From NCBI RefSeq assembly GCF_000427095.1, contig NC_021487.1, positions 1,268,903 to 1,332,902 on the forward strand: DNA of 64,000 bases, in the 5' to 3' direction. Each line of letters starts with the position of its first letter. The stretch's first letter is position 1. This DNA is from Chthonomonas calidirosea T49 (lineage in GTDB: Bacteria; Armatimonadota; Chthonomonadetes; Chthonomonadales; Chthonomonadaceae). The position numbers and the translations under genes were made by a program. This document shows positions 16,918 to 26,700 of this stretch, piece by piece. The notes beneath the pieces were generated by a model. It was not told the DNA's origin. It did not search any database and saw nothing but the letters and a program-made list of their open reading frames with translations.

Positions 16918-17844
16918 CTAACGAGAGCCCGTGCGCGCGGCTCGTCGCTCCTCTGCCGCCTTGCAGGTGCGTAGCCATACACGCTGAGGCGGCTCTTCAT
17001 ATCCCTTCCAAGCATAGGGATCTATGCCGGCTACCGGTACAATGCAGCGCCTATCCGCAGTCGCCACTGTCTCGCCCTCGCGCAAAGACCAAGGCAGAAA
17101 TGACCATGCGTTGCAGTAGTGATTGACCAAAACGCGACGGTAGATGTTACTTCGATTCTTTAGCGAGCGATGTAACAGATAGCCGTTAAAGAACACCACC
17201 GTCCCCGTCTTTACCTCCACCGGGATCTGCTCGTTTTCATCGAACCCGTAGCTTTCCGGCGCAAAATCAAACTCATCGGCATTATTGTGTGCGCGCTGCG
17301 GATAGAGATAGCCGGTTTTGTGCGAACCGGGGATAACCCACAAACAGCCGTTCTCTATGGTGGCATCATCCAAGGCGATCCAGGCTCCGATGAGAGAGCG
17401 ATCACGGGTGGGAATATAGATTTCGTCTTGATGCCATGCCTGTCCTTGAAACTGAGGGGGCTTCACAAAGAGCATGGACTGCATGCATTTTACGCTTCCG
17501 TCCCACCATGGCAGGTGTGCAGCGGTGATCTGCGATAGAACACCACAGATGGAAGGATGCTTCACATACTTCAGCATCACCGGGCTAATGTAGTGAGGCT
17601 GATGAATGCACAGTATGCCCTCTAAAACCTCTTGGTCGCTCCAGTCCGAAGGAGCCGGCTCTATCCCTTCACAAGGGTAGGCTCCACGAGCGATCGCCAC
17701 GATATCTGCCCGAAGTTCTTCAACTTCTGCCTCCGACACCAACCCTTCAACAACGAGAAAGCCCTCTTCCACAAACTGCCGAACCCGCGCTTCATCGAGT
17801 AGCTTTGGAACCTCTATCCTCTCCGTTATGCTGTCACTCGCCAT
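16918..17844 (-). CDS. phytanoyl-CoA dioxygenase (PhyH) family protein, paralog 1
   Basis: 308 aa, Fe(II)/2-oxoglutarate-dependent oxygenase of the PhyH fold. WHQDEIYIP supplies the HxD iron ligands (His and Asp about residues 140-142), GCLWVIPGSHK the conserved core, and LLHRSLKNRS the distal His and the 2-oxoglutarate-binding Arg/Ser region. The N-terminus VRQFVEEGFLVVEGLVSE is typical. Start ATG 17844 behind AGGAGG. A TATAAT lies at 17877-17882 on the minus strand but without a clear -35. Bacterial PhyH enzymes hydroxylate diverse small molecules; the substrate is unknown. Two more PhyH genes are present at 29990 and 44610. Confidence 0.9.
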   Translation of the reverse strand: MASDSITERIEVPKLLDEARVRQFVEEGFLVVEGLVSEAEVEELRADIVAIARGAYPCEGIEPAPSDWSDQEVLEGILCIHQPHYISPVMLKYVKHPSICGVLSQITAAHLPWWDGSVKCMQSMLFVKPPQFQGQAWHQDEIYIPTRDRSLIGAWIALDDATIENGCLWVIPGSHKTGYLYPQRAHNNADEFDFAPESYGFDENEQIPVEVKTGTVVFFNGYLLHRSLKNRSNIYRRVLVNHYCNAWSFLPWSLREGETVATADRRCIVPVAGIDPYAWKGYEEPPQRVWLRTCKAAEERRAARTGSR

Positions 17845-18163
17845 AAAGAGCCTCCTATACGAAATCGCTCAACTCTATTATAACCAGGTTCCTGAGAGAT
17901 TTGGATGTGTGGAGAGATCATGCACAAGGTGCCGCATTGGCTCCAATACGATACTTCCCCCAACCCAGGGCCTATCTTCAGGCTGCGAGGCATTGACAAT
18001 GCCTGAGCCATCACCGATAAAAGGAACGATCGCCTGCAGGATTGCCAAGCATGTCCCTACGCTCGGCTTGGGAACCAAGGGAGCATTCAACAAATAAGCA
18101 GGAATCTTGAAGGTTCATCACGAATTTTGTTTGAAGTATTTCTGTCCATTGAGGAGGAGCCTC
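17845..18163. other. intergenic region without a recognisable gene
   Basis: About 320 bp between the divergent dioxygenase and barrel-like genes. It contains the minus-strand TATAAT at 17877-17882 and the GAGGAGG ribosome site (18151-18157) of the plus-strand gene. I see no RNA gene, repeat or conserved protein in it. Confidence 0.4.
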
Positions 18164-18730
18164 TTGCACCGATCAAGACTTGCGATGGTTCTTTGTTTCG
18201 CCGTGTTTGTCATCGGCGGTCTTTTGGAGGATACGTGCCCTGCGCGTGCTCAAAATCAAGCGGAGCGTACTCTTGCCTCCTTCTTCGATATCGGAGGCTA
18301 TTTTTTCCTCGATCACAAGCTTGTGAATGCCATTGGCAGCCCCAAGTTCTACTCCGAAGGCAACTTCTTCAGCGCTCCCGCCCGGATCGGAAGCTACGAG
18401 GTGGCCGGTGGCGTGGAGTTCCTTAGCGCAAACGACCATTTCTTTCCTTTCAGCGGTGGCAATAGTGTTAGCTTTGTTGGCCCCTGTGTGCGATTCTCTA
18501 CGCCCCTGCGCAACAATCATCTGCGCTTTCTCCTCACACTCGGCGCCTATGCCACCACGCTGAACGCTGGTAGCGTCGGCGTAGATACCACCACCTTTGC
18601 TCCGGGAGGAGCCATCGAGGCCGATTATCGCTTTGCGCGTTACTTTACTTTTTCGGCCGGTTTTCGCATCGGCAGTTCGATTCACGGCTACAATACCAGC
18701 GGATTCATCATCGGGCTGCGCTTCTTCTAA
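18164..18730 (+). CDS. exported barrel-like protein of unknown function
   Basis: 188 aa if started at TTG 18164, which has GAGGAGG 6 bp upstream and gives a good signal peptide (MHRSRLAMVLCFAVFVIGG, cleavage near ARA-QNQ). The next ATG at 18185 would also give a signal peptide but has no ribosome site. The mature part has alternating aromatic and small residues, many Gly, and ends in SGFIIGLRFF with a terminal Phe, the usual C-terminus of outer-membrane beta-barrels. No named family. It is 37 bp upstream of the aldolase gene, a loose spacing. The layout matches the protein at 2879-3451. Confidence 0.68.
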   Translation: MHRSRLAMVLCFAVFVIGGLLEDTCPARAQNQAERTLASFFDIGGYFFLDHKLVNAIGSPKFYSEGNFFSAPARIGSYEVAGGVEFLSANDHFFPFSGGNSVSFVGPCVRFSTPLRNNHLRFLLTLGAYATTLNAGSVGVDTTTFAPGGAIEADYRFARYFTFSAGFRIGSSIHGYNTSGFIIGLRFF

Positions 18731-18767
18731 ACAAAACATCCGGTAGCCCTTCGGCGGAGATATTGCC

Positions 18768-19805
18768 ATGCACGAAATCGTAGACCTCCGTAGCGATACG
18801 GTTTCACGCCCTACCCCCGCAATGCGTGAGGCCATGGCGCAGGCAGAGGTAGGAGATGATGTGTTTGACGACGATCCCACCGTCCATCAACTGCAACAGC
18901 TTGCCGCCCAAATCACCGGAAAAGAGGCGGCCCTGTTTATGCCCTCCGGTACCATGAGCAACACCGTGGCCATCTGCGTGCATACACAGCCTGGCGACGA
19001 GATTCTGCTCGACACCGAGGCTCACTCCATGCTTTACGAGGTAGGTGCACCCGCTCGAATAGCTCATGTCCTAACCCGCACTTTCCCAAGCAAAGAGGGC
19101 GTGCCTTGCTTGGAAACGATCGAACGATCTCTACATGTTGCCTCCCTTCATAGCCCGCGTACCGCGCTTGTGATACTGGAAAACACCCATAATCGTGCCG
19201 GCGGGTACCCCATCCCCCTGGAAGTGCATCAACGTATCTACGCGCTTTGTCAAGCACAGCATGTACGAGTCCATATAGATGGCGCGCGCATCTTTAACGC
19301 CTCTATTGCCACGAACACTCCCGTAGCCCAATTTGCGGCGTGCGCCGATAGCCTTACCTTCTGCCTCTCCAAGGGCCTGGGATGCCCCATTGGCTCCGTA
19401 CTCTGCGGCTCTTACGAGTTCATCCAACAAGCCAAACGCGTGCGTAAAATGCTTGGAGGCGGCATGCGACAGGTAGGCATTCTCGCAGCAGCAGGAATTT
19501 ACGCTTTAAAAAACCATATCGAGCGCCTTGCCGAAGACCACCGCCGCGCCCGTCAGCTCGCTCAAAACATCGCCGACGCTCAAGGCATTTTGGTCGAAAG
19601 CCCGAACCCACCCACCAATATGGTCTATTTTCAAACCCAGGCGCCCGCAGAAGCTTTTGTGGAACGACTTCAGACCGACTATCGTGTGCTCTGTCACGCC
19701 ACCGGCCCCCATCGCATTCGTTTGGTAACACATCTCGATGTGGATGATGACGACGTTGCCCATGCCGCACAGGCTATTTGCGCCGTTGCCAAAGCGTTGT
19801 ACTGA
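18768..19805 (+). CDS. ltaE: low-specificity L-threonine aldolase
   Basis: PLP-dependent enzyme that splits L-threonine or L-allo-threonine into glycine and acetaldehyde in the cytosol. The 345-aa length is normal for the family. It begins with VDLRSDTVSRPTPAMREAM and GDDVFDDDPTV, has the PLP stacking His (EAHSMLYE), HIDGARIFNA with the Asp that holds the pyridine nitrogen, and LSKGLGCPIGS with the Schiff-base lysine (near residue 205). The C-terminal HRIRLVTHLDVDDDDV is typical. Start ATG 18768 with GGCGGAGA upstream. Confidence 0.96.
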   Translation: MHEIVDLRSDTVSRPTPAMREAMAQAEVGDDVFDDDPTVHQLQQLAAQITGKEAALFMPSGTMSNTVAICVHTQPGDEILLDTEAHSMLYEVGAPARIAHVLTRTFPSKEGVPCLETIERSLHVASLHSPRTALVILENTHNRAGGYPIPLEVHQRIYALCQAQHVRVHIDGARIFNASIATNTPVAQFAACADSLTFCLSKGLGCPIGSVLCGSYEFIQQAKRVRKMLGGGMRQVGILAAAGIYALKNHIERLAEDHRRARQLAQNIADAQGILVESPNPPTNMVYFQTQAPAEAFVERLQTDYRVLCHATGPHRIRLVTHLDVDDDDVAHAAQAICAVAKALY

Positions 19806-19901
19806 GGAACTCTACCGACTTATCCCCTGTTTCTATTAAAAAGCAGGAAGATTGCAAATAAGCGTAGAATAGTTTCGCGACCTACTTCTTAAGGAGGTTT
19901 T

Positions 19902-20450
19902 ATGGCACGCATCGTTAGCGGCGGGTTGCGCAGGGATGGAGAGGCCTATTCTAGCCGAATGGGGCTTGCCGAATTTGTCATTCTCATCTGCCTTATCGGC
20001 GCGATTGCTTGGGGAGTAAACTACTATTTCAACGTCTATCGTAAGTCGCCAGCCTATGCGCTCAAAGTCTTTCTCGGCGCGATAGAGGCCGGTCGTTCAG
20101 ACGAACAGTACGACATGCTCAGCGACTATGATAAGATGTACTACCCCACCGAGAAGCAATATGAGAACAGCTGCCCGCTGGCCCACGGTTACACTGAGCG
20201 CTTGCCAAATTTCGACCTAGCCCCTCCCAAACCTGCCTCGCCCCCAAACACCGTTCAGATTGACGCGACCCTGTACGTCACTAGCAGCATGGCACATGAG
20301 GCCCTTTACCAAGCTGGAAAAACTCATACGGTGCACGTGCTGTTTCGCCTTATTCAAGATAGAAATGGACACTGGAAAGTTTGGCTTCAGAAGTCCGACC
20401 TGACTAACCTTTTGCAGATTACGCCCAACCCACCCGGAAGCAATTTCTAG
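19902..20450 (+). CDS. small single-pass membrane protein of unknown function
   Basis: 182 aa, start ATG behind AAGGAGG. A basic N-terminus (ARIVSGGLRRDGEAY) is followed by one membrane helix (FVILICLIGAIAWGVNYYF, ~residues 26-44) and a soluble domain beginning SPAYALKVFLGAIEAGRSDE, which resembles the NTF2-like/DUF4878 start seen in the next gene (TAKRFVAAISSEDME). So the two may be diverged siblings with a membrane-anchored NTF2-like module. It is 18 bp upstream of that gene and probably cotranscribed. Function unknown. Confidence 0.7.
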   Translation: MARIVSGGLRRDGEAYSSRMGLAEFVILICLIGAIAWGVNYYFNVYRKSPAYALKVFLGAIEAGRSDEQYDMLSDYDKMYYPTEKQYENSCPLAHGYTERLPNFDLAPPKPASPPNTVQIDATLYVTSSMAHEALYQAGKTHTVHVLFRLIQDRNGHWKVWLQKSDLTNLLQITPNPPGSNF

Positions 20451-20468
20451 CCAAATAGGAGACTGCTT

Positions 20469-21251
20469 ATGATCAATTGCCCTCATTGTAACCAACCTGT
20501 TGATGAACAGACGAACTTCTACTGCCCTAGCTGCCGTAAACCGTTGCGCTCGCTAAGCGGAGAACTGTTAACACCGCCTTCAACTCCGACTCCATCGCCC
20601 TCAGTGCCAGGCCCTACCCCATCTGGCCCGAATCCAGCACAACCGATGCCCACTACGCCAGCTGCCCGCCCCGCCATGGCATCAACCACCTATCGCATCC
20701 AACACAAGCAAGAAAAGGAGAGCAAGCTCGCCGGTTATGTTATTGCACTCTGCCTTCTTGCCCTCCTTGTGGCGCTGGGCGCCGGAGGCTACCTATGGTG
20801 GATGCACGCGCGCTCAAACCCAGAAGACACGGCCAAACGCTTCGTAGCCGCAATCAGCAGCGAAGATATGGAAACCGTCTACAACCTCTCTATACTGCCT
20901 GATGCTATAAGATCAAAATATCCCGATGCGAAGAGTTTCGCAGACAATTTCAATCGCCAGCGTGCTGCCATGAATAGCGCTGGAGCCGGACAGCTGATGG
21001 ATATGATCTTTCAGTGGTTTAAAGGGGCGAAGGTAGGGCACGCGATTATCAACGGCGACACGGCCACGGTTCCGATTACCTTACACGTTACTTTTGGGCC
21101 TCTTAGCGCCGATAGTCAACAGAATCTCCTCATGCGCTACGATCACGGTATGTGGAAAGTAGACCTTTCGACCATGCAAGCGCCCACCTCCTCTTTGCCG
21201 GCAGGGAACAACCTACCTGGAGGTATGTTGGGTGCCGGTGGTAGATTGTAA
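20469..21251 (+). CDS. zinc-ribbon membrane protein with an NTF2-like C-terminal domain
   Basis: 260 aa, start behind TAGGAGA. Residues 4-24 form a zinc ribbon (CPHCNQPVDEQTNFYCPSCR, two CxxC pairs), then a Pro-rich linker, a membrane helix (YVIALCLLALLVALGAGGYL, ~95-114) and an extracytoplasmic domain starting DTAKRFVAAISSEDMETVYN, compatible with DUF4878/NTF2-like lipids-or-peptide-binding modules. Cytoplasmic zinc ribbons of this type often mediate protein contacts. It sits between the related small membrane protein and the Rieske gene in a plus-strand cluster of three. No specific role can be named. Confidence 0.72.
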   Translation: MINCPHCNQPVDEQTNFYCPSCRKPLRSLSGELLTPPSTPTPSPSVPGPTPSGPNPAQPMPTTPAARPAMASTTYRIQHKQEKESKLAGYVIALCLLALLVALGAGGYLWWMHARSNPEDTAKRFVAAISSEDMETVYNLSILPDAIRSKYPDAKSFADNFNRQRAAMNSAGAGQLMDMIFQWFKGAKVGHAIINGDTATVPITLHVTFGPLSADSQQNLLMRYDHGMWKVDLSTMQAPTSSLPAGNNLPGGMLGAGGRL

Positions 21252-21270
21252 GAAGGCCTAAACTTAAGCG

Positions 21271-21606
21271 ATGCAATGGCGCCGAGTGGCTGTCGCCCAA
21301 ATGGCAGACCTTTTGCCGGGTCGGGGGCTTACTGTATCCCTCAACGAGGAACGAGAGTGCACGCTCTTCCTCCACGAAGGTCGGTGCTATGCAGTTGGTA
21401 GTCTCTGTCCTCATCAAAATGCTCCACTATGCAACGGATACTTGGAAGAGGGTGAGATACTTGTCTGTCGCCGACACGGCTTCCGTTTTAGCCTGCAAAC
21501 CGGCGAGTGCCTCACCATCGGCGGGTATGGGATACCGACCTATCCCGTGGAGATCGAAGAGGCTAGTGGCACGATTTTCGTCAGCTTCCTCGACGATCTA
21601 TCTTAA
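21271..21606 (+). CDS. Rieske [2Fe-2S] ferredoxin, NirD-like
   Basis: 111 aa, a single Rieske domain. The cluster ligands are visible as CPH (Cys/His, ~residues 46-48) and CRRH (Cys/His, ~residues 66-69), spaced as in the family, with the flanking APLCNGY and GFRFSLQTGEC. It lacks a signal or membrane segment, so it is a soluble cytosolic electron carrier, like NirD or the ferredoxin components of dioxygenases. No nitrite reductase or oxygenase large subunit is next to it; the partner is unknown. It ends tail-to-tail with the next minus-strand gene, the two stop codons overlapping. Confidence 0.9.
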   Translation: MQWRRVAVAQMADLLPGRGLTVSLNEERECTLFLHEGRCYAVGSLCPHQNAPLCNGYLEEGEILVCRRHGFRFSLQTGECLTIGGYGIPTYPVEIEEASGTIFVSFLDDLS

Positions 21607-22196
21607 CGATGAGGTCTGGATGGGGTTTCGCCGGGGATTTGTCGCTCAGGTAGATACTGGCGAACAAACTGATCTTCCACGATGGTGCCATCTTTTAAGA
21701 GATCGAGGTAGATAGATTGCTTTTGCATGTCGGAAATATGGAAGGTACCTAGCCAAAACCGCGCCACAACGGTATCGCCGGGCGCATTTGGGGCAGGCGG
21801 TTTGTAGAACACCGTACGGGGTGGGTCGTTGTCGCTGGGACGATAGGTAAAGCTGGTGGTATCTGGAAGATAGTTAGGAACAAGTACTTGAAGGTTTGGT
21901 GGAAACTTCCCGCCGTGATCTTTCGCATAGAGCTGCAGGCCGGTGCGTATCTCCAAAAGTTTTTGCTCACAAATCGGAGCCGCCCCAATAGATTGAAAGA
22001 GACCTTGAAACTGGTGACCAACTTTTTTGGTAGCAAAAATTCCTCCTAAAACCATTAGCAATACGAGCACACCACAGCCGCCCAGCGTCCAAAGCAAACA
22101 GTTTGTACCCGTCGAACGACGTGGCGGCCCTACGCTTGGAGGATAAGGATAGGCTGGCGGAATGTTAGAGCTTGAAAGAGGCGGCGGGCTTTCCAT
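21603..22196 (-). CDS. Pro-rich membrane protein with a pilin-like soluble part
   Basis: 197 aa, start ATG 22196 behind GGCGGAGAG inside the end of the ATPase gene. Residues 1-30 are Pro/Ser-rich, then a membrane helix (LLWTLGGCGVLVLLMVLGG, ~34-52), then LLEIRTGLQLYAKDHGGKFP, a phrase often seen just after the helix in pseudopilin-like proteins of this group. There is no prepilin peptidase site (no G-F-T-L-x-E), so it is not a canonical pilin. It follows the RbsA-like gene by 6 bp on the same strand. Function unknown. Confidence 0.6.
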   Translation of the reverse strand: MESPPPLSSSNIPPAYPYPPSVGPPRRSTGTNCLLWTLGGCGVLVLLMVLGGIFATKKVGHQFQGLFQSIGAAPICEQKLLEIRTGLQLYAKDHGGKFPPNLQVLVPNYLPDTTSFTYRPSDNDPPRTVFYKPPAPNAPGDTVVARFWLGTFHISDMQKQSIYLDLLKDGTIVEDQFVRQYLPERQIPGETPSRPHR

Positions 22197-22202
22197 GGCT
22201 AG

Positions 22203-23744
22203 CTACTCTCCGCCTGTAGCCAAGTGCATGATCTTCTCTTGGGTGGCCTCCTCGCGACGCAGCTCCCCAACGATACGCCCTTCATGCATCACGAGGATGC
22301 GATCGCTCATCCCCAAAATCTCCGGCAGCTCCGAAGAGATCATCAAAATGCCTACGCCCTGCGAGGCCAGTTCGTTCATTAGTTCATAGATTTCACTCTT
22401 CGCACGCACGTCTATGCCGCGCGTCGGCTCATCTAAAATCAGCACCTTTGCGCCAGCAAAAAGCCACTTAGCCAACACCACCTTCTGCTGGTTGCCACCA
22501 GAGAGGTTTTTTACGGTCTGCTCTATGGTCGGCGTCTTAATACTGAGCTCCTGGCGATATTTCTCGGCAACGCTGCGCTCTTTCCCCAAGCGAATAAAGC
22601 CGGCGGCAGAGAGCGCTTGCAAATTGGAAAGCGTATTGTTGGAGCGCACGGCCATTCCTAGCACTAACCCTTGCTGTTTTCTGTCCTCCGTTACCAGCCC
22701 GATGCCCGCTCGGATAGCATCGCGCGGCGAACGGATGCGCACCGGTTTTCCATCCACTTCGATCGTGCCGCTATCAATGGGGTCAGCGCCAAAGATAGCG
22801 CGTGCCGTCTCAGTGCGCCCCGCTCCAACCAAACCGGCTAAACCCACGATCTCGCCCCGATGCACCTCAAAAGAGATATCATGCAGCACGCCCTTCCGGT
22901 TGAGATGGCTCACGCGTAATACCGGAGGGCCGATGGGCACGACAACTTTAGGAATGGCCTCTTTGAGCTCGCGCCCCACCATTAGACGAATGATCTCATC
23001 GCGTGTTAGCTCGGCCACCTTCTTGGTCGCCACGTAGTGCCCATCACGTAGGACCGTAGCCCTATCGCAAATCTCGAATATCTCCTCAAGCCGGTGCGAG
23101 ACATAGATCACGCTAATTCCTTCCGAACGCAACTGCCGAATGAGGTCGAAAAGGGCTTCAATTTCATGTTCGGTCAGGGTAGCCGTAGGCTCATCCATCA
23201 CTAGTATCTTGGTTTTGCGCCCCAAAGCCTTCGCGATCTCCACCATCTGTTGCTGGGCCACACTCAGCTGATTTACTGGGGTTCGCACGTCGAAACGCGC
23301 TCGAATGCGATCCATCAGCTGTTGGGCCTCGCGGTAGAGGGTTTTAAAATCCACAAAGCCCGGCAACATCCCTTGCGGCTCGCGCCCTAAAAAGATGTTC
23401 TCCGCCGCGCTGAGATAGGGCACAAGGTTGAACTCCTGATAGATCGTGGAGATTCCGAGGTCCATAGCTTTCTGTGGGTTATCAATAACCACCGGCTTGC
23501 CCTCGATATAGATCTCTCCCCGATCCGCCATCGTGACCCCCGATAGGATCTTGATGAGCGTAGATTTCCCTGCCCCGTTCTCTCCTAGCAGCGCATGAAC
23601 CTCTCCATGCTCCAAAGAGAAGCTTACATCATCAAGGGCCTTCACGCCAGGGTACTGTTTACTGATATGGCGCATCTCCAAAAGAGGCGGACGGCTTTCT
23701 AGTACAGCCGCCTGAGATCGTTCCTGAGGATGTGCATCACTCAT
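22203..23744 (-). CDS. sugar ABC transporter ATP-binding protein, RbsA/XylG-like (two ATPase domains)
   Basis: 513 aa, the length of RbsA/MglA-type fused ATPases. First domain: Walker [13 protein letters not shown], signature-like [11 protein letters not shown], Walker [12 protein letters not shown]. Second domain: a degenerate Walker A ([12 protein letters not shown]), normal signature [10 protein letters not shown] and [10 protein letters not shown]. The unequal pair is typical of carbohydrate uptake ATPases of class CUT2, which import ribose, galactose, xylose or autoinducer-2. The permease and sugar-binding protein that should accompany it are absent from this window. It is 33 bp after the giant TPR gene on the same strand and 6 bp before the small pilin-like gene. 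Start behind AAAGGA. Confidence 0.94.
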   Translation of the reverse strand: MSDAHPQERSQAAVLESRPPLLEMRHISKQYPGVKALDDVSFSLEHGEVHALLGENGAGKSTLIKILSGVTMADRGEIYIEGKPVVIDNPQKAMDLGISTIYQEFNLVPYLSAAENIFLGREPQGMLPGFVDFKTLYREAQQLMDRIRARFDVRTPVNQLSVAQQQMVEIAKALGRKTKILVMDEPTATLTEHEIEALFDLIRQLRSEGISVIYVSHRLEEIFEICDRATVLRDGHYVATKKVAELTRDEIIRLMVGRELKEAIPKVVVPIGPPVLRVSHLNRKGVLHDISFEVHRGEIVGLAGLVGAGRTETARAIFGADPIDSGTIEVDGKPVRIRSPRDAIRAGIGLVTEDRKQQGLVLGMAVRSNNTLSNLQALSAAGFIRLGKERSVAEKYRQELSIKTPTIEQTVKNLSGGNQQKVVLAKWLFAGAKVLILDEPTRGIDVRAKSEIYELMNELASQGVGILMISSELPEILGMSDRILVMHEGRIVGELRREEATQEKIMHLATGGE

Positions 23745-23777
23745 GCGAAAAGTCCTTTCTTCTGCTTATCCTAATCT

Positions 23778-26700
23778 TTATTTTGCCGGCAGATTAGCCA
23801 GAGCGGTCTCCGCAGGTGGAAACTGCGGCATACATCTTAAAGCAGCCTGATATTGCGCCCGCGCTTCTGCGATGTTCTTCTGCTGCTGAAAAGCTTGCCC
23901 AAGATAGGTATACGTCCACGCGCGTTGCATCTGGGAAAGCCCGGGTTGTGCTACAAAGTTTGTGCAGAAAGCGATGATCTGGTCTAACTTCCCTTGCCCT
24001 TTCCAGAGCGTAATGAGATTTAACAGCGACTGCGTATCGTTTGGTGATTCTTTCAAGATCTGCTCATACTGTTCCTGTGCTCCTGCTAGATCGCCCGTGC
24101 TTTGTAGTTGCTGGGCCAATAGCTGTCGCATCTGGAGCTGCTCGGCCATTGGGATATTTGGCTGTTGCAAGAATTTTTGATAAACAGCGATAGCCGCTTT
24201 TTTGTCTCCATTATCGCTCAGCATAGCCGCATACGATTCCTGAATTGAGGCATCGGTGGGCGCCTTTTGAGCAACTTGCGCCATCATATCTAACGCCTCC
24301 TTCTTCAATCCATGGCTCTGCAGCGCCTGCATGCAGGCGAGGGCGACCGCATTTTTCGGGTGTGCGCTCACCAATCCCTGGAGATAGGAGATGCCCTCCT
24401 GGTGCCGCTTTAGCGCATCGTACTGGTCGAGCAGAGCTGTCAGCAGGGAGGCATTATCCGGCTGCTGTTGGGCTTTGGCTTGAAGCCAGGCAAGACACTC
24501 CTCTGGTTTTCCTTCAAGCGCGTAGAGGTGGATCAGATCCGCGTAGGCCTGAGGATTATTTGGTGCGGCGGCGATCTGTTGCTCACGAAGGGCAACGGCC
24601 TCAGGATAGCGCTTTAAGCGAGTCAGCACCGTTGCCTCTTTATCCAACACCCACACGAGGGTGGGATTGACCTTATAAAGCTGCTGATAGACGCCCAAAG
24701 CCTGCTCGTCTTGCCCACTCTGCTCTAGCGTTTGGGCTAAATCACTTAACAGTTCGATGCTCTTTGGGAAGCGCTTCTGCAGAGATTGGTATAGAGCGAT
24801 CGCCTTATCATACATTTTATGGCTTCGGTAGACATCGGCTGCTTCCAGCGAGTCAGGTAGAGGGTCTTTGGCGCGTTGTGATGCCTTGATCAGCGCATCC
24901 ACTGCCTGTTCCACTTTACCCTGCCGTTCGTAGATGTGTCCGAGCTCCACATAGGGCTTTTCATTGAGGGGCAGAAGCGCGGCAAGTTGGTTCAGTACCT
25001 GGATGGCCTTATCGGGTTGATTCTCTTTTTCATAGATCGAGGCCATTTCCAGGTAAGGCTCTTCATGTGGGTTTGTATGGTTACGCGCAGCATTGGTGCG
25101 ATCCTCTTCAGCCGCCTGTTGCAAATAGCGCAGGGCATCGGCTAACTTATTCTGCTTTTGCGCAATATCGGCTAGTCCCTGTAAGGCCGAAAGTCTCCAG
25201 GAGGCAACGTTGGCCGCAGTGGCCACATTCGGTACGTTGGGAGCGCTTTTGGACTGCGGCTTTAGCGAGAGAACTTTGTTATAGATGGCCTGAGACGCCG
25301 CCAACTGGTTGGCCTGCAGCAGATCGTGCGCCTGCGAAAGCATGTCGGCTCCATCCTCAGGGTTCAACGCCACCAACGCGGCCCGCTGGTCGGCAGCCTC
25401 TTGCCAACGCCCGCGCAACTCTAGAACCTGGGCGTATTGGATATGCCCAATGGGGTCTTTCGGATTGTGTTGCACAAAATCGTGCCAAATTGCGAGGGCA
25501 TCATCAGGTTTCCCCTGCATAAAGGCTACATCCGCAATGCCGAAGGCAGCGCTGCTATCGGAGGGGTCCTCCGCATAGCGCTTTTTATAGATGGCCAAGG
25601 CATCCTCATAGCGCCCTACATTGCGATAGAGCACAGCAAGCTGATACTGCAGACGCAGATTATTGGGGTCGAGGGCGATCGCCTCTTTATAGTGCCTTTC
25701 GGCCTGTGCGATAAGCTCCTGACGCTGGGCCACATTGGCCGTATCAAAAACCATCTGCGCTTCCACCTGTGCGAGGTTAGCAAGCAGCTTGATAAGCAAC
25801 GGATCCCTCTTCGACTTCTCTTTGTCTAAAACGGAAGCGGCGAGAAGAAACTGGTTCCGAGCGGCTGGGTAGTTTTTCAAGCCCGCATAGAGCAAGCCGA
25901 AGTTGAAGTGGCCAGGCACATCGTTGGGATAGAGCCTTAGCAACTCCACGTAGGCTTTCTCGGCTTCCTGCACCATACCGATCTGCTGCGCAAGCAGTGC
26001 GCGGTTGAAGAGCGCTTCATGGTTGCGCGGGTCTAAGGCAAGAATTTGATCGTAAGTCGCGATAGCATCTTTCAGGTCACGCCCCGTTTGACGAATGGAG
26101 GCTAACAAGAATAGGGCCGACAGGTTTTTCGGCGCCTTCTCACAAACAAGTTTGGCTTGTGTTTCCGCCTCTCGCAAGTTGCCGGAGGCGTAGAGAGCAA
26201 AAGCGTAGTTATAGCGCGCGTCCAAGTCGTTTGGTGTCAACTGGAGGGCGGTATGTAGCTGCTGTCGGGCTGTTGGATAATCCTTACGTCCTAGTGCAAC
26301 TATACCAAGGGTCTCATGAGCGAGGGCTGCAATGGGCGCCGGCGGTTTCAAATGAAGGGCATGGAGAGCGAGTTGCTGCGCTTTAGCCCAATCGCGTTTG
26401 GCCGCTGCAATACGAGCAAGACGCGCCCACGCCTCACTATCTGTGGGAATCACCTTCACGATCTGAAGAAGCGTCGTTTCGATTCCTTGGAGGTCTTTAC
26501 GCTGGGCGTAGATATTATAGATTTGGGCCAGAGCGAGCAGCTGAGTTTGAGGTGGCTGGTGCTGGGCACGCGCTAGTTGAAGGAACTCACGATAGGCCAC
26601 TAAAGCCTCATCGAGTTTTCCCTCCTGCTGAAGCATCCCGGCCTGATGATACAGCTCGGCAAGGCGCTTCATCTGGGCGGAAAGCGGCGGGGTTGCGTGG

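Noticed and set aside
17877-17882. Full promoter for PhyH paralog 1
   Set aside because: Only the -10 is good; no -35 at 16-18 bp.
24245-24670. 141-aa plus-strand frame inside the TPR gene
   Set aside because: Shadow of the TPR gene; Arg/Pro-rich composition typical of antisense frames.
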